Notes: generated from the sequence alone by a model not told the origin. Counted from the first letter of the stretch, positions 8,859 through 17,551 are shown. The stretch: DNA of 64,000 nucleotides from Psychrobacillus faecigallinarum (GCF_014836595.1 NZ_JACSQO010000003.1:45219-109218); one strand, 5' to 3'. Program-made: numbers and translations.

Positions 8859-9617
8859 TTAATAAGTAGTCCAACCGCCATCAGCTGCAACAACTACACC
8901 ATTGATAAAGCTAGCGTCTTCTGATCCTAAGAAAATAGCAAGTTTTGCAATTTCCTCTGGCTGTCCAGCACGTGGGTTTAACCCCATACCTAGTTGTTGT
9001 TTTCCAACTCCATATTGACTGATGTTAGTCATAGTAGATGAAATGTTCGTAACTACTGCACCTGGTGCGATTCCGTTACAACGAATTCCTTTATCAGCAA
9101 ACATGAATGCTGTGTTTTTTGTTAAACCTACAACTGCATGCTTAGAAGCTGTATATGCAGCTCCTGCACGCCCTCCATACAGACCACCAGCGGAAATATT
9201 GTTTACGATTACACCGCTGCCTTGTTTTAAGAAAAGGTCAGTTGCTAAACGCATTGTTTTCATAGTTGCAGTAGTATTTACTGCAAATACCATATCCCAG
9301 CGTGCATCTGAAATTTCATTTACCGGCTCCATACCGTCCATGATTCCAGCGTTATTTACTAAAATATCTAACTTACCGTAAGTTTTAACTGTTTCATCAA
9401 ATAAGCGAGTAAGATCTTCATCTTTTGTTACATTTGTGTCAATTGCAAATGCAGTTCCACCATTTGCAGTGATTGCTTCTGCAACCGCTTTCGCGCCATC
9501 TAAATTCATATCTGATACGACAACTTTTGCGCCCTCTGCTGCATAGCCTTCAGCGATTGCTTTACCCATACCTGATGCTGCTCCAGTAACTATAGCTACT
9601 TTGTCTTGTAATTTCAT
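8859..9617 (-). CDS. Short-chain dehydrogenase/reductase
   Basis: A classical SDR of 252 residues using NAD(P). The cofactor motif TGAASGMGKAIA is near residue 12, NNAG near residue 88, and the catalytic YTASK near residue 155. The C-terminal ADGGWTTY is typical of the 3-oxoacyl-ACP reductase-like group. I start at ATG 9617 because AAGGAGG lies in front of it; a longer frame to 9662 lacks a ribosome site. The gene is divergent from a TetR regulator. A good sigma-A promoter lies in the spacer with a short palindrome at the transcription start, so it is probably the regulator's target. The substrate is unknown. Confidence 0.9.
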   Translation of the reverse strand: MKLQDKVAIVTGAASGMGKAIAEGYAAEGAKVVVSDMNLDGAKAVAEAITANGGTAFAIDTNVTKDEDLTRLFDETVKTYGKLDILVNNAGIMDGMEPVNEISDARWDMVFAVNTTATMKTMRLATDLFLKQGSGVIVNNISAGGLYGGRAGAAYTASKHAVVGLTKNTAFMFADKGIRCNGIAPGAVVTNISSTMTNISQYGVGKQQLGMGLNPRAGQPEEIAKLAIFLGSEDASFINGVVVAADGGWTTY

Positions 9618-9648
9618 TATAATTGCCTCCTTTTTAGGATACTCTATT

Positions 9649-9660
9649 GAACACCTGTTC
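9649..9660. promoter_or_regulatory. Candidate TetR operator
   Basis: GAACACCTGTTC has palindromic arms GAACA/TGTTC. It sits at the predicted transcription start of the SDR gene, in the spacer shared with the tetR-type gene. The assignment is by position only. Confidence 0.4.
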
Positions 9661-9667
9661 ATTTAAA

Positions 9668-9696
9668 ATTATACGTTATATAATAGCTTCATACAA
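9668..9696 (-). promoter_or_regulatory. Sigma-A promoter of the SDR gene
   Basis: TTGTAT (9696-9691), a 17-base spacer and a perfect TATAAT (9673-9668) lie on the minus strand, 50-80 bp upstream of the gene. Confidence 0.6.
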
Positions 9697-9770
9697 ACAA
9701 CACAAAATCCAAAACTGTATATTATAGAACAAATTTTAAGAAATTGTTTATTAACATTTGGAGGAAAATA

Positions 9771-10361
9771 ATGAAAACTGATTTACGTATTTTAAAAACA
9801 CAGGAAAGCCTGCGAAACGCATTACTAGAGCTTTTGAAAAACAAACCGTTAGAGTCCATTAATATTACGGAGCTTTGTCGTCTCGCAAAAATAAACAGAG
9901 GCACCTTCTACCTTCACTATCAAAATGTTCATGGAGTTTTTGAAAGCTACTTCGAGGAAATTATCGATGATTTGAGGAAATCTTATGAAGAACCCTATCA
10001 TCAAACCAATTTTAATATCCAAAATTTGAAATCAGACATGATTATTATTTTTCATCACGTGAAAAGATACGAAGGGTTTTATCACATCATTTTTGATGAG
10101 ACCAATCCTATAAGATACTATTACAAGCTTTTTCACGCTATACGCAAGATGATGAAGGATCTTACCATGAATTCCATCGACTATCTTCCTGAAGAACAAA
10201 TGGAGTATTTTGTTAGCTATCAAACTAACGCAATTATGGGTATTTTAGTGGAGTGGCATAGCAATCAATTTTCTACATCTCCAGATGAGCTAAATGAGTA
10301 TCTCTATAACTTCTCCAACCTACTCAAATGGTTTCCTGATCAACAAGGCGATGTGGAATAA
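9771..10361 (+). CDS. TetR/AcrR family transcriptional regulator
   Basis: A 196-residue repressor. The N-terminal DNA-binding domain contains the helix-turn-helix ITELCRLAKINRGTFYLHYQ (about residues 30-49). The rest is a helical ligand-binding domain resembling the TetR_C type found with dha/yxaF-like regulators. The start at ATG 9771 follows GGAGG; the frame extends further upstream but without a ribosome site. It is transcribed away from the SDR gene and probably controls both. No ligand can be inferred from sequence. Confidence 0.9.
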   Translation: MKTDLRILKTQESLRNALLELLKNKPLESINITELCRLAKINRGTFYLHYQNVHGVFESYFEEIIDDLRKSYEEPYHQTNFNIQNLKSDMIIIFHHVKRYEGFYHIIFDETNPIRYYYKLFHAIRKMMKDLTMNSIDYLPEEQMEYFVSYQTNAIMGILVEWHSNQFSTSPDELNEYLYNFSNLLKWFPDQQGDVE

Positions 10362-10491
10362 TAAATACTCCTATATTTTATCCGGCTTTTTTTCTTCTAT
10401 TCACTACATAAGGAGAGTCTTATTAAGTTAGTTTTAATTTAAACACTTATTTGACCTGGTATCGCTGATTAAATTGGCATCATTTTGCTTA

Positions 10492-10605
10492 CCGGTCAGA
10501 AATCTGTGCTATGCGGTCATAAAATTTTCTATCCGGTCATAAATCTGCTCTATCCGGTCATAAATTTTTTTATACGGTCATAAACCTCCGCTATCCGGTC
10601 ATAAA
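10492..10605. repeat. Family B repeat array 1: CCGGTCATAAA cores every 20-21 bp
   Basis: Six cores begin at about 10492, 10513, 10533, 10554, 10574 and 10595. The best match is CTATCCGGTCATAAA. The spacing alternates 20 and 21 bp, close to two helical turns, and the spacer sequences vary. The downstream flank (GTTCAATAG) is shared with the second array. It lies in the 387-bp gap between tetR and the arsB-type gene; the rest of that gap shows only a terminator. Confidence 0.85.
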
Positions 10606-10715
10606 GTGAAGTTTGTTCAATAGAGTAAACTTTTTTAGTCAATTTCGGGTGCTAATTATGCTCCAACGACTCATCTTGGAATATTTCTTAACATTTTAAA
10701 CATAAGTACATACAT

Positions 10716-10750
10716 AAAAACGTCTGAGCAACGAACTCAGACGTTTTTTT
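10716..10750. terminator. Terminator of the ArsB-family gene
   Basis: A 13-bp stem AAAAACGTCTGAG / CTCAGACGTTTTT is flanked by A- and T-runs, so it could work on both strands. It touches the stop codon of the minus-strand gene. Confidence 0.85.
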
Positions 10751-12077
10751 ATAAAATGACCAGTAGCCAAATATATAGGCCCACTAATGTTATAAAAAGT
10801 GTTGGTACAGTAAGAACTATTCCAACTTTAAAGTATGTACTCCAGGAAACCTTTACTCCTTTACGAGACAGGACATGCAGCCAAATCAATGTTGCAAGTG
10901 AACCGATTGGAGTGATTTTCGGTCCTAAATCCGATCCTATAACGTTCGCATAAATGAGTGCCTCACGCATAATCCCAGTTGTGGACGTTTCCGCAATGGC
11001 TAATGCATCAATCATGACCGTTGGAAGATTATTCATCACCGAGGAAAGAATAGCTGCGATAAAGCCCATGGAAATAGTTCCGACAAACAGACCATTGTCT
11101 GAAGCGGATTGGATTACATCTGCCAAGATAGAAGTCATGCCAACATTCTGTAGTCCATAGACAACTACATACATTCCAATCGAAAAGAATACGATGTTCC
11201 ATGGTGCTCCCCTCACAATTATACCTGTTTCAATAGAAGGACTTCTTCTTGCCATCAGCAAAAAGAATATCGCTATAATTCCTACTACAAAGGAAACTGG
11301 TACCCCAATAAACTCACTAGAGAGGTAACCTATCAACAAAATAGCTAAGACATACCAAGAGAGCTTGAACATTCTCAAATCTCTAACTGCATCCATCGGC
11401 TCCTTTAAGTCAGCGGTATCATAATTCCTTGGAATACTTTTTCGGAAGAATAAATAAAGCACGACTACACTAGCTACCAATGAAAACAGGTTGGGCACGA
11501 TCATTCGGGAAGCATATTCTACAAACCCAATACCGAAAAAATCAGCGGAAACAATGTTTACTAGATTGCTTATGATAAATGGAAGCGAGGTAGTATCTGC
11601 GATAAATCCACTTGCCATGATAAATGGGAATACCATTTTTTCATTGAAGTTTAAGTTACGTACCATAGCCAACACGATTGGTGTTAAAATTAGGGCTGCT
11701 CCGTCATTTGCAAATAACGCTGAGACCACAGCACCTAATACAGTTACAAAGATAAACATGCGTACTCCATTTCCCTTTGCAGCTCTTGCTACATGGAGTG
11801 CAGACCATTCAAAAAAACCAACCTCATCTAAGATTAAGGAAATAATAATAATCCCTATGAAGGCCAGAGTTGCATTCCAGACAATGCTTGTTACATCAAG
11901 TACGTCCTGAAAATCGACCACTCCTACTAAAAGGGCTGCTAATGCTCCTCCACAGGCAGACCAGCCAATCGACAAATTTCTAGGCTGTAAAATAACAAGC
12001 GCGAGCGTGATGATAAAAATAATAATTGCCAATACAGTTGAAACCACAAAAAGCCCTCCACTACTACCAATACTCAA
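10749..12077 (-). CDS. ArsB/NhaD-family membrane transporter
   Basis: A 442-residue protein with about eleven hydrophobic segments. The conserved region [20 protein letters not shown] and the C-terminal [19 protein letters not shown] are hallmarks of the ArsB branch of the ion transporter superfamily. ArsB exports arsenite or antimonite from the cytoplasm using the proton motive force. There is no arsR, arsC or ArsR-type operator next to it, so arsenite is not certain; related proteins of unknown substrate exist in Bacillus. A paralogue with the same motifs lies at 59243-60601. It is transcribed alone between terminators. Confidence 0.85.
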   Translation of the reverse strand: MSIGSSGGLFVVSTVLAIIIFIITLALVILQPRNLSIGWSACGGALAALLVGVVDFQDVLDVTSIVWNATLAFIGIIIISLILDEVGFFEWSALHVARAAKGNGVRMFIFVTVLGAVVSALFANDGAALILTPIVLAMVRNLNFNEKMVFPFIMASGFIADTTSLPFIISNLVNIVSADFFGIGFVEYASRMIVPNLFSLVASVVVLYLFFRKSIPRNYDTADLKEPMDAVRDLRMFKLSWYVLAILLIGYLSSEFIGVPVSFVVGIIAIFFLLMARRSPSIETGIIVRGAPWNIVFFSIGMYVVVYGLQNVGMTSILADVIQSASDNGLFVGTISMGFIAAILSSVMNNLPTVMIDALAIAETSTTGIMREALIYANVIGSDLGPKITPIGSLATLIWLHVLSRKGVKVSWSTYFKVGIVLTVPTLFITLVGLYIWLLVIL

Positions 12078-12158
12078 ATAATACTACTATAAAGGGTTGT
12101 TTGAATTTAGTAAATAGAAGCTGTGGAGTTTTGTTAAAGTATGTATCCATGCTAAAAA

Positions 12159-12186
12159 CGAGAATACTGATTTAACAGTACTCTCG
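12159..12186 (-). terminator. Terminator of the sigma/DUF4179 operon
   Basis: CGAGA-TACTG / CAGTA-TCTCG with one internal mismatch and a TTTTT tail on the minus strand. Confidence 0.65.
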
Positions 12187-12194
12187 CCTTTTGT

Positions 12195-13505
12195 CTACTT
12201 TATCTGAATGGATGCTGACCCCTTTAAATAATTTGGATAAGCATCAAAAGGTAGCTTCACTGGATTCATAATATTTCCTTCAAGTTGTATACTGGCATAT
12301 TGGTATTCCTCATCCTGCCAGCTTGACTGATATGGTATATCTACGTACTCTCCATTCGCATTCTCTCCTCGAGAAAATAAGGAATAAGTATGATTTTCCT
12401 TAATAGGTTTATATTCCAGTTCCAAACCTCCTGAAAGAATTTTCGTAACTTTTATTTTTTCAAAGGAGGGTTGTTCTAAAATTTCCTTTTTACTAAAATC
12501 GACTAAAAGGTAGCTTTCCTTCTTCGGTAGTGCCTGCACTTTATCAAACTTTAAGTATAGCTCCTTTGGCTCTTTAAAATAGTTACTTTGTAGAAAGAAG
12601 GTTTTCTCTAAATCTCCTAATCCCCCAAAGCCAGAAGAGCCATTTCGTATAGAACTCCAGACCTCACCTTTCTCATCCTCTAATCGGATATCTTCAAATT
12701 GGAGAAGCACCATATCATTTCCCTCATCAAAGCGCATGGTAAGTGCTACACGAAGTGGATAAATTTTCACTTCTTCTACAAAAACTTTTTGACCATCTAT
12801 TACTACTTCTTCGTTTACCTCGAATACTTTACCGTTCATTAGGTCATTTTTAATCGTAAATGGAATTTCGAAGGACGTTAAATCTTCTCTACCCTCTTTG
12901 ACTTCAAACTTAATAGTAAAATCCTTCGTTTTAAATTTTTCTATATCAACAAAGGTAAAACTAAACTTGTCTGTTTTTCGATTATCATCTTCCTGATTGG
13001 GAGAATTATACGCTATGGAGCCCACCAATTCTCTATCTCCATTCAAAAATTTTATATCTCCATAGTCTATATTTTTTATAGACCTTGGTGCTTCGAGTGT
13101 ATAGAAAATTTCTGCTCCAGTCTCATCTATAATTACTCCATCTAATGTAAAGGTAATATTATTCCTCGTTTGACTGATAGCAATTGGCTCATAGTATTCA
13201 TTTTCGATAATTGCTTCCAAGCCTTTATCGAACTCCGGCTGAAGTATATGCACAAATCGTTCCAAACCCGGTATGGATGCAACTGCACTTGCAAAAGCAG
13301 GAGAAACACGTATGGAAGTCGTAAAAGCCAGCATGAGTACAGCTGCCACTCCAAGAGTCCAAATTGTTTTTCTGCGTTTACGCCTTTTTGCCTTTGCTTT
13401 TTGAAGGCCTTCTTGAATCGCACTGTTTACCAATTCATCAGGAATCGAGACCTCGTCTAAACGTTTCTTCGATTCGTTTATCATTTCTTCCTCTCTCTCA
13501 AACAT
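12195..13505 (-). CDS. DUF4179 membrane protein, probable anti-sigma factor
   Basis: A 436-residue single-pass membrane protein. A short cytoplasmic part (about 50 residues, ending KAKAKRRKRRK) precedes one transmembrane helix (IWTLGVAAVLMLAFTTSI). A large external DUF4179 region follows, rich in beta strands. The start is ATG 13505 behind AGGAGGT; it overlaps the sigma factor stop in ATGTTTGA, so the two are translationally coupled. Proteins of this layout next to ECF factors hold the sigma factor at the membrane until an external signal arrives. The anti-sigma function here is inferred from the layout and family, not from a recognised anti-sigma motif. Confidence 0.85.
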   Translation of the reverse strand: MFEREEEMINESKKRLDEVSIPDELVNSAIQEGLQKAKAKRRKRRKTIWTLGVAAVLMLAFTTSIRVSPAFASAVASIPGLERFVHILQPEFDKGLEAIIENEYYEPIAISQTRNNITFTLDGVIIDETGAEIFYTLEAPRSIKNIDYGDIKFLNGDRELVGSIAYNSPNQEDDNRKTDKFSFTFVDIEKFKTKDFTIKFEVKEGREDLTSFEIPFTIKNDLMNGKVFEVNEEVVIDGQKVFVEEVKIYPLRVALTMRFDEGNDMVLLQFEDIRLEDEKGEVWSSIRNGSSGFGGLGDLEKTFFLQSNYFKEPKELYLKFDKVQALPKKESYLLVDFSKKEILEQPSFEKIKVTKILSGGLELEYKPIKENHTYSLFSRGENANGEYVDIPYQSSWQDEEYQYASIQLEGNIMNPVKLPFDAYPNYLKGSASIQIK

Positions 13506-14016
13506 GATCAGCACCTCCTTTCTCCGATAAAAAATTTCTCAATGACTTTAGAGCTTTATTGAGCCGAGACTTTACCGTTCCTTCAGGAATATTCTCTATT
13601 TTTGCTATTTCCTTAATTTTAGAGTCTTGATAGTATTTCATATGAATGAGTTGCTGTTCCTTCTCCGACAGGGATGAAATTGCTTCATCTATTTCTAAAT
13701 AAGAGCTGTTTTCGTCATATCTCAGTTCTTGAAGTACCTCCCCTGATATAAAGCGCCTATTTTTCTTTAACTGAGTTTGACAGTAATTGATCATGATTCT
13801 GACTAGCCAAGTTTTTATATATTTTGGTTCATTTACTGTATGAATTTTTTGATAGGCTCTAAATGTTACTTCCTGCATTGCTTCTATCGCCTCGTGCTCA
13901 TTTTTCAGAAAAGCATAAGCCGTTCGATAGAGAGCAGCTTTATGTACCTGCATTAATTGCAAAAAAGCCTGCTCATCTCTTTGTATTGCTTTCTTTGCAA
14001 TTTCTAACTCTTCCAC
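13498..14016 (-). CDS. ECF RNA polymerase sigma factor
   Basis: A 172-residue sigma-70 family protein. Region 2 contains AYAFLKNEHEAIEAMQEVTFRAY and the -10 recognition part TWLVRIMINYCQ. Region 4 contains LSEKEQQLIHMKYYQDSKIKEIA and the recognition helix IPEGTVKSRLNKALKSL. I start at GTG 14016, preceded by AAGGGG; a longer frame to 14064 would place the start inside the predicted promoter. It is coupled to the DUF4179 gene. An ECF-type promoter (TGAACT-N16-GTCTAA) lies directly upstream, as expected for autoregulation. Confidence 0.9.
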   Translation of the reverse strand: MEELEIAKKAIQRDEQAFLQLMQVHKAALYRTAYAFLKNEHEAIEAMQEVTFRAYQKIHTVNEPKYIKTWLVRIMINYCQTQLKKNRRFISGEVLQELRYDENSSYLEIDEAISSLSEKEQQLIHMKYYQDSKIKEIAKIENIPEGTVKSRLNKALKSLRNFLSEKGGADHV

Positions 14017-14048
14017 ATGGACACCCCTTTTTGGCTTACTGATATACA

Positions 14049-14076
14049 TTAGACACCCGAACAAAGAAAAAGTTCA
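14049..14076 (-). promoter_or_regulatory. ECF-type (probably autoregulated) promoter
   Basis: TGAACT with a following T-run (14076-14071), 16 bases, then GTCTAA (14054-14049) on the minus strand, about 26 nt in front of the sigma gene start region. A TGAAC-type -35 with a GTC-type -10 is the usual ECF form. Confidence 0.65.
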
Positions 14077-14127
14077 TTGAAAATAAAATTTTTACAAATA
14101 GAAACTCGATACTGCAAGTACACAAAA

Positions 14128-14172
14128 AGACTATAAACAAACTTCAAATTTCTTTGAGTTTGTTTATAGTCT
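14128..14172 (-). terminator. Terminator isolating the sigma operon
   Basis: A 16-bp perfect stem AGACTATAAACAAACT / AGTTTGTTTATAGTCT with TTTTT on the minus-strand side. It stops transcription coming from the flavin reductase side just before the ECF promoter. Confidence 0.8.
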
Positions 14173-14219
14173 GAGTTCGCGCTTTCGCCTAAGAAGAAAT
14201 TATGAGCTTATTTCACCCA

Positions 14220-14420
14220 ACGGTCATAAATTTTTCTATCCGGTCGTAAATTCGAGCTATCCGGTCATAAATATTTTTATCCGGTTATAAATCACTGCTA
14301 TCCGGTCATAAAATGAATTTTTTTCAATAGTTAGCTCAGCTGGGGATTTGATTAAGCTACAATAATTTTTTATTCATTTGTTTAACCCAAGGTCATCAAT
14401 TTGAGCTGTCCAGTCATAAT
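14220..14420. repeat. Family B repeat array 2
   Basis: Cores start at about 14220, 14240, 14261, 14281 and 14302, again 20-21 bp apart. Two decayed cores follow near 14389 and 14410. After the fifth core comes TTTTTTTCAATAG, matching the flank of array 1. The orientation is the same as in array 1. It fills most of the 431-bp gap between the sigma gene and the flavin reductase gene. Confidence 0.85.
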
Positions 14421-14447
14421 TTCACATGGACGATACGGAAAGACGTT

Positions 14448-15014
14448 TTAATTAATACGAATCGTTGCCTCTTTTGTTAGGTTTTGACTCATGTCAGCAT
14501 ATAAAACAAACACGCGAGCAAGCTCTTTCAAACGAACATGGACATCTTTATCAATAATTTTATTATTTTCATCGAAGTGGCTTGTTTGAGTGTAAACGTA
14601 GTTTGGAGTAACTAAGCATTTAAAGTAGTCAAGTATTGGCTTTAGTTGGTTTTCTACTACTAGATGATGTTGGAAAGTCCCACCATTAGCAACAATGGAA
14701 ACCGGCTTGTAACGCATCGATTTTGGATGCAAGAAGTCGAAAGTATTTTTTAATACGCCTGGAATAGACCCTTGAAAGATAGGCGTAGCAAAAATAAACC
14801 CGTCTGCCTGATCGAATTTGCTGACCAATAGCTTCATATCATCGTTATATTGCTGAAATGGTCGACCGTCTACAAATTGATGCTCATAGTTAGAAAGCTT
14901 AATGATTTCCAAAGTGTAGTCTTTATTTAATTCTTCTATATAGTCTTTCACTTGTTCTAATAACACACCTGTTTTCGTCCCGATAATTGTTCCGTCTACC
15001 AATAGAATTTTCAC
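14448..15014 (-). CDS. NADPH-dependent FMN reductase family protein
   Basis: A 188-residue flavodoxin-fold protein. It opens MKILLVDGTIIGTKTG, which forms the phosphate-binding loop of the FMN site. The PIFQGSIPGVLKNTFDFL segment near residue 80 is the typical 'PxYxxSxPGxLKNxxD' motif of NADPH-dependent FMN reductases and azoreductase-like proteins. It likely reduces FMN, quinones or azo compounds in the cytoplasm. The ATG follows an AGGAGG-type site. No partner gene is adjacent, and the physiological acceptor is unknown. Confidence 0.85.
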   Translation of the reverse strand: MKILLVDGTIIGTKTGVLLEQVKDYIEELNKDYTLEIIKLSNYEHQFVDGRPFQQYNDDMKLLVSKFDQADGFIFATPIFQGSIPGVLKNTFDFLHPKSMRYKPVSIVANGGTFQHHLVVENQLKPILDYFKCLVTPNYVYTQTSHFDENNKIIDKDVHVRLKELARVFVLYADMSQNLTKEATIRIN

Positions 15015-15243
15015 CTTAACAGAACCTCCTTTTTTCGCTCTTTATTATATCAAAAAAATAGCCCCATTTTAGTAGAAAAGTTCCTGTTTGATGAAGTTCA
15101 TCCTTTTGACTGAGAAAGCTTGTTTCCTTTTTTCTTCTGGGCAATTCCCAGTATTAACCCGTCTAAAAGCGGGATAAACATAGATTAATGCAGTATATGC
15201 ACTTTTTGCATGAACGACAATTACATATTTACCTCTATATCCC

Positions 15244-15999
15244 CTACTCCTGTTTTTCCTTTTCTACAAAGAGACCCTCTCTTTTCTCCCAGTTAAATAG
15301 CTCTTCTCTAGATATAGGCTGATCTTCTGTTGTCTCTATTGGTCTAGCATTTATAATATCTATATTTTGATATATATTTACTTTGCTTTTCTTTCCATAA
15401 AGCGCATAGTGATACATCGCATAAGCTAGCTGTCTCCCATGAATCGCTCTCATTTTTTTTAAGGGACCAACAAACACTGGATTTAGTGCTTTAAATAACC
15501 CTTCGGAAACACGTTCTCCCAGTCTAAATTCCTCTCTCCCGCCAATTATCAAGGATGGTTTAAAAATAGAGAGACTCGGCATATTGAGCTCTATTAGCTC
15601 TTCCTCTAATCGTCCCTTCACCTGACTGTAGAAAAAAGGAGATTTTTTGTTTGAACCAACTGCAGAGATGACATAAAAATTAGGTATCCCTCTTTTTTTC
15701 GCTAAGGAAGCAATTTGAAGAGGATACTCTAAATCTACTTTTTGAAAATTTTCTTTTGTTTTTGCTTTTTTTATCGTTGTTCCTAAGCAGCAAAATAAAT
15801 CATCCGCGATTTCTAAATCCTCTTCCTCTAGTCGATTAAAATCCTTTATTTTTACGTCTAGCTTTAGATGATCGTATTCCGGCTTTCTCCTTGTAATAAT
15901 AGACACTGCTGCATATTCTTCACTCTCACATAATTGCTTTACTAAAAACTGACCCGTAAACCCGGTCGCTCCCACAACTATAGCCGTTCGCTTTGCCAT
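15244..15999 (-). CDS. Atypical SDR, NAD(P)H-binding oxidoreductase
   Basis: A 251-residue protein with an N-terminal Rossmann motif (IVVGATGFTGQFL) and the family pattern of HTATIP2/YraR-type atypical SDRs: DDLFCCLGTTIKKA, VISAVGSNKKSPFFYSQVKG and IFKPSLIIGGRE. The YSQVKG lysine corresponds to the YxxxK pair. These proteins bind NADP but their reaction is usually undefined. The ATG follows AGGGGG, and the gene runs away from the divergent glycosyltransferase-fold gene. It has no visible partner. Confidence 0.82.
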   Translation of the reverse strand: MAKRTAIVVGATGFTGQFLVKQLCESEEYAAVSIITRRKPEYDHLKLDVKIKDFNRLEEEDLEIADDLFCCLGTTIKKAKTKENFQKVDLEYPLQIASLAKKRGIPNFYVISAVGSNKKSPFFYSQVKGRLEEELIELNMPSLSIFKPSLIIGGREEFRLGERVSEGLFKALNPVFVGPLKKMRAIHGRQLAYAMYHYALYGKKSKVNIYQNIDIINARPIETTEDQPISREELFNWEKREGLFVEKEKQE

Positions 16000-16111
16000 T
16001 TTTATACCCCCTTCTTAATGCAAGACTGCACCTTTCCTGAATGTATTGTCATATACCCCTGTCCTTTTCCATACAATAGAAAGAATATGTCGGAAAGGAA
16101 GATGATGAAAC

Positions 16112-17116
16112 TTGAAACTAGCTTACCTATTAAACACATTGCCTCATCGAGGATTATATCCTGCCGATCGTGCAAACAGTCTGATTTCTGCAATGAAGGC
16201 GAAGGAAAATAAAGTTTTTGTGCCTGCTTCTAATACAAGCCTGATTAACTACTTAGAAAAACAGCAGATTAAGCCCTGTTTGTATAAAACGAATGCTCAA
16301 TTAGTGGCAGAAATGGATTCCTTCCAACCGGATTGCATTATTCATGATAGCGGCAATTCCGAGAAGGATCTTATTAAAAGACTAAAAAGGGATAACCGTT
16401 CCCTTATCCATTTTGATGATCATGGAGATGGTGGTATGCTTGCAGACATCGTCTTTCAAGCACTCTATGAAACTCCTAAAGAGATTTCAAAGGAAAACTA
16501 CGTTTATGGGCCAATCGGCTATATACCAGTACACAAGATTGTTTATAAAAATAATAACATGCCGGACCTTCCCCCGCATATAGTGGTAGCTTTTCCACAT
16601 GAAGACCCTGAAAATTTAACGTACCGTACACTAAGACATCTTGTTCAGCTTCATATTCCATTACGCATTAGCGTTCTTGTGAATGACCAATACAAGCACG
16701 ATGTGACTGAGCTAAAGCGTTTCGCGCTTACGCGAAAATCCATTGGCATTATAAAAACCAATGAACCAGAAATTTATATTCCCTTAAGCGACATCGTTAT
16801 AAGCTCTGGATCCTATGTCCCTTATTTGGTTTCACAATTTAATGTTCCTTGTATAATCCTATGCGCACATGAAGAAGAGGTTAACTATGGGTTCCCTACA
16901 GAAAAACATGGCTTCGCTAACCTCGGTCTAGGAAGAAAAATTAAACAATCCTATCTGCAAAATGCTGTTATGGAGATCATTCTTCATGAAAATCGTAAAA
17001 ATGCTTATAAGTACAAACAAAAGCAGCTTGATTTTAGCAACCATTTAGAAGAAGTTGTTGGACTTATAGAGCAAGTTATAGTCTCAAAAAAAGAGGAAGA
17101 AGAAATTGCGCATTAA
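16112..17116 (+). CDS. Glycosyltransferase-fold protein (PseG/SpsG-like), TTG start
   Basis: A 334-residue protein. The N-terminus (MKLAYLLNTLPHRGLYPADR) and a C-terminal nucleotide-sugar-like region (SDIVISSGSYVPYLVSQFNVPCIIL) resemble the PseG/SpsG branch of GT-B-fold enzymes. It may handle a nucleotide sugar, but no sugar genes surround it. The frame starts only at TTG 16112; an ATGATG at 16102-16107 is out of frame because TGAAACT is tandemly repeated (16106-16119). Removing one 7-bp copy would read ATGATGAAACTAGCT in frame. So translation either uses TTG or is impaired. A small helical gene follows 47 bp later. Confidence 0.7.
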   Translation: MKLAYLLNTLPHRGLYPADRANSLISAMKAKENKVFVPASNTSLINYLEKQQIKPCLYKTNAQLVAEMDSFQPDCIIHDSGNSEKDLIKRLKRDNRSLIHFDDHGDGGMLADIVFQALYETPKEISKENYVYGPIGYIPVHKIVYKNNNMPDLPPHIVVAFPHEDPENLTYRTLRHLVQLHIPLRISVLVNDQYKHDVTELKRFALTRKSIGIIKTNEPEIYIPLSDIVISSGSYVPYLVSQFNVPCIILCAHEEEVNYGFPTEKHGFANLGLGRKIKQSYLQNAVMEIILHENRKNAYKYKQKQLDFSNHLEEVVGLIEQVIVSKKEEEEIAH

Positions 17117-17163
17117 GTTAATATTTATGCTACAATGAAGCAAAAAGCTGAAGGTGAACATTC

Positions 17164-17346
17164 ATGACAAAACAACAGCTACAAGCACAAATTGCTGAGT
17201 TGAAAATGGACTATATTCGATTACAAGGCGACATGGAAAAGCTTGAATCTAACGGACATCCTACTCAAGTAGAAAATGCTGAACGTAGACTAGCCAAAAT
17301 GGAAGAAGACCTTGCAGAACTAAACAAACAGCTCGCTGAACTGTAA
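17164..17346 (+). CDS. SE1832-family small coiled-coil protein
   Basis: A 60-residue, highly charged helical protein (AELKMDYIRLQGDMEKLES near the N-terminus) with heptad-like leucines. It matches a widely conserved small Bacillales family with no known function. The ATG has a weak GAAGGTGA ribosome site. It lies in the same direction as the preceding gene and may share its transcript. Confidence 0.75.
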   Translation: MTKQQLQAQIAELKMDYIRLQGDMEKLESNGHPTQVENAERRLAKMEEDLAELNKQLAEL

Positions 17347-17551
17347 AACGTATTTTTTCTGTTTGCAGACGGGAGAAATAGAATATGTAAAATCCGTCCC
17401 TCGATGGGTTGATTTCATAACTATTCCTGTCTGTAACTTCTGTAGAGCATATACAGAAAAAAATATCTTTGCGATGCATTTTTGAGCAGAGATACAGAAA
17501 AGATTATTGTTTTATTCGTTTGCGAGCTTTCTTTTTGGAGGAAAAAATCAT

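Noticed and set aside
10492..10605. CRISPR array
   Set aside because: The cores are only about 11 bp with 9-10 bp spacers, far below CRISPR repeat and spacer lengths, and no cas genes are present.
10749..12077. Complete arsenic resistance operon
   Set aside because: Neither ArsB-family gene has arsR, arsC or a palindromic ArsR operator nearby.
17347..17551. Antibiotic-responsive attenuator before the ABC-F gene
   Set aside because: No stable terminator/antiterminator pair or leader frame with a ribosome site could be found.
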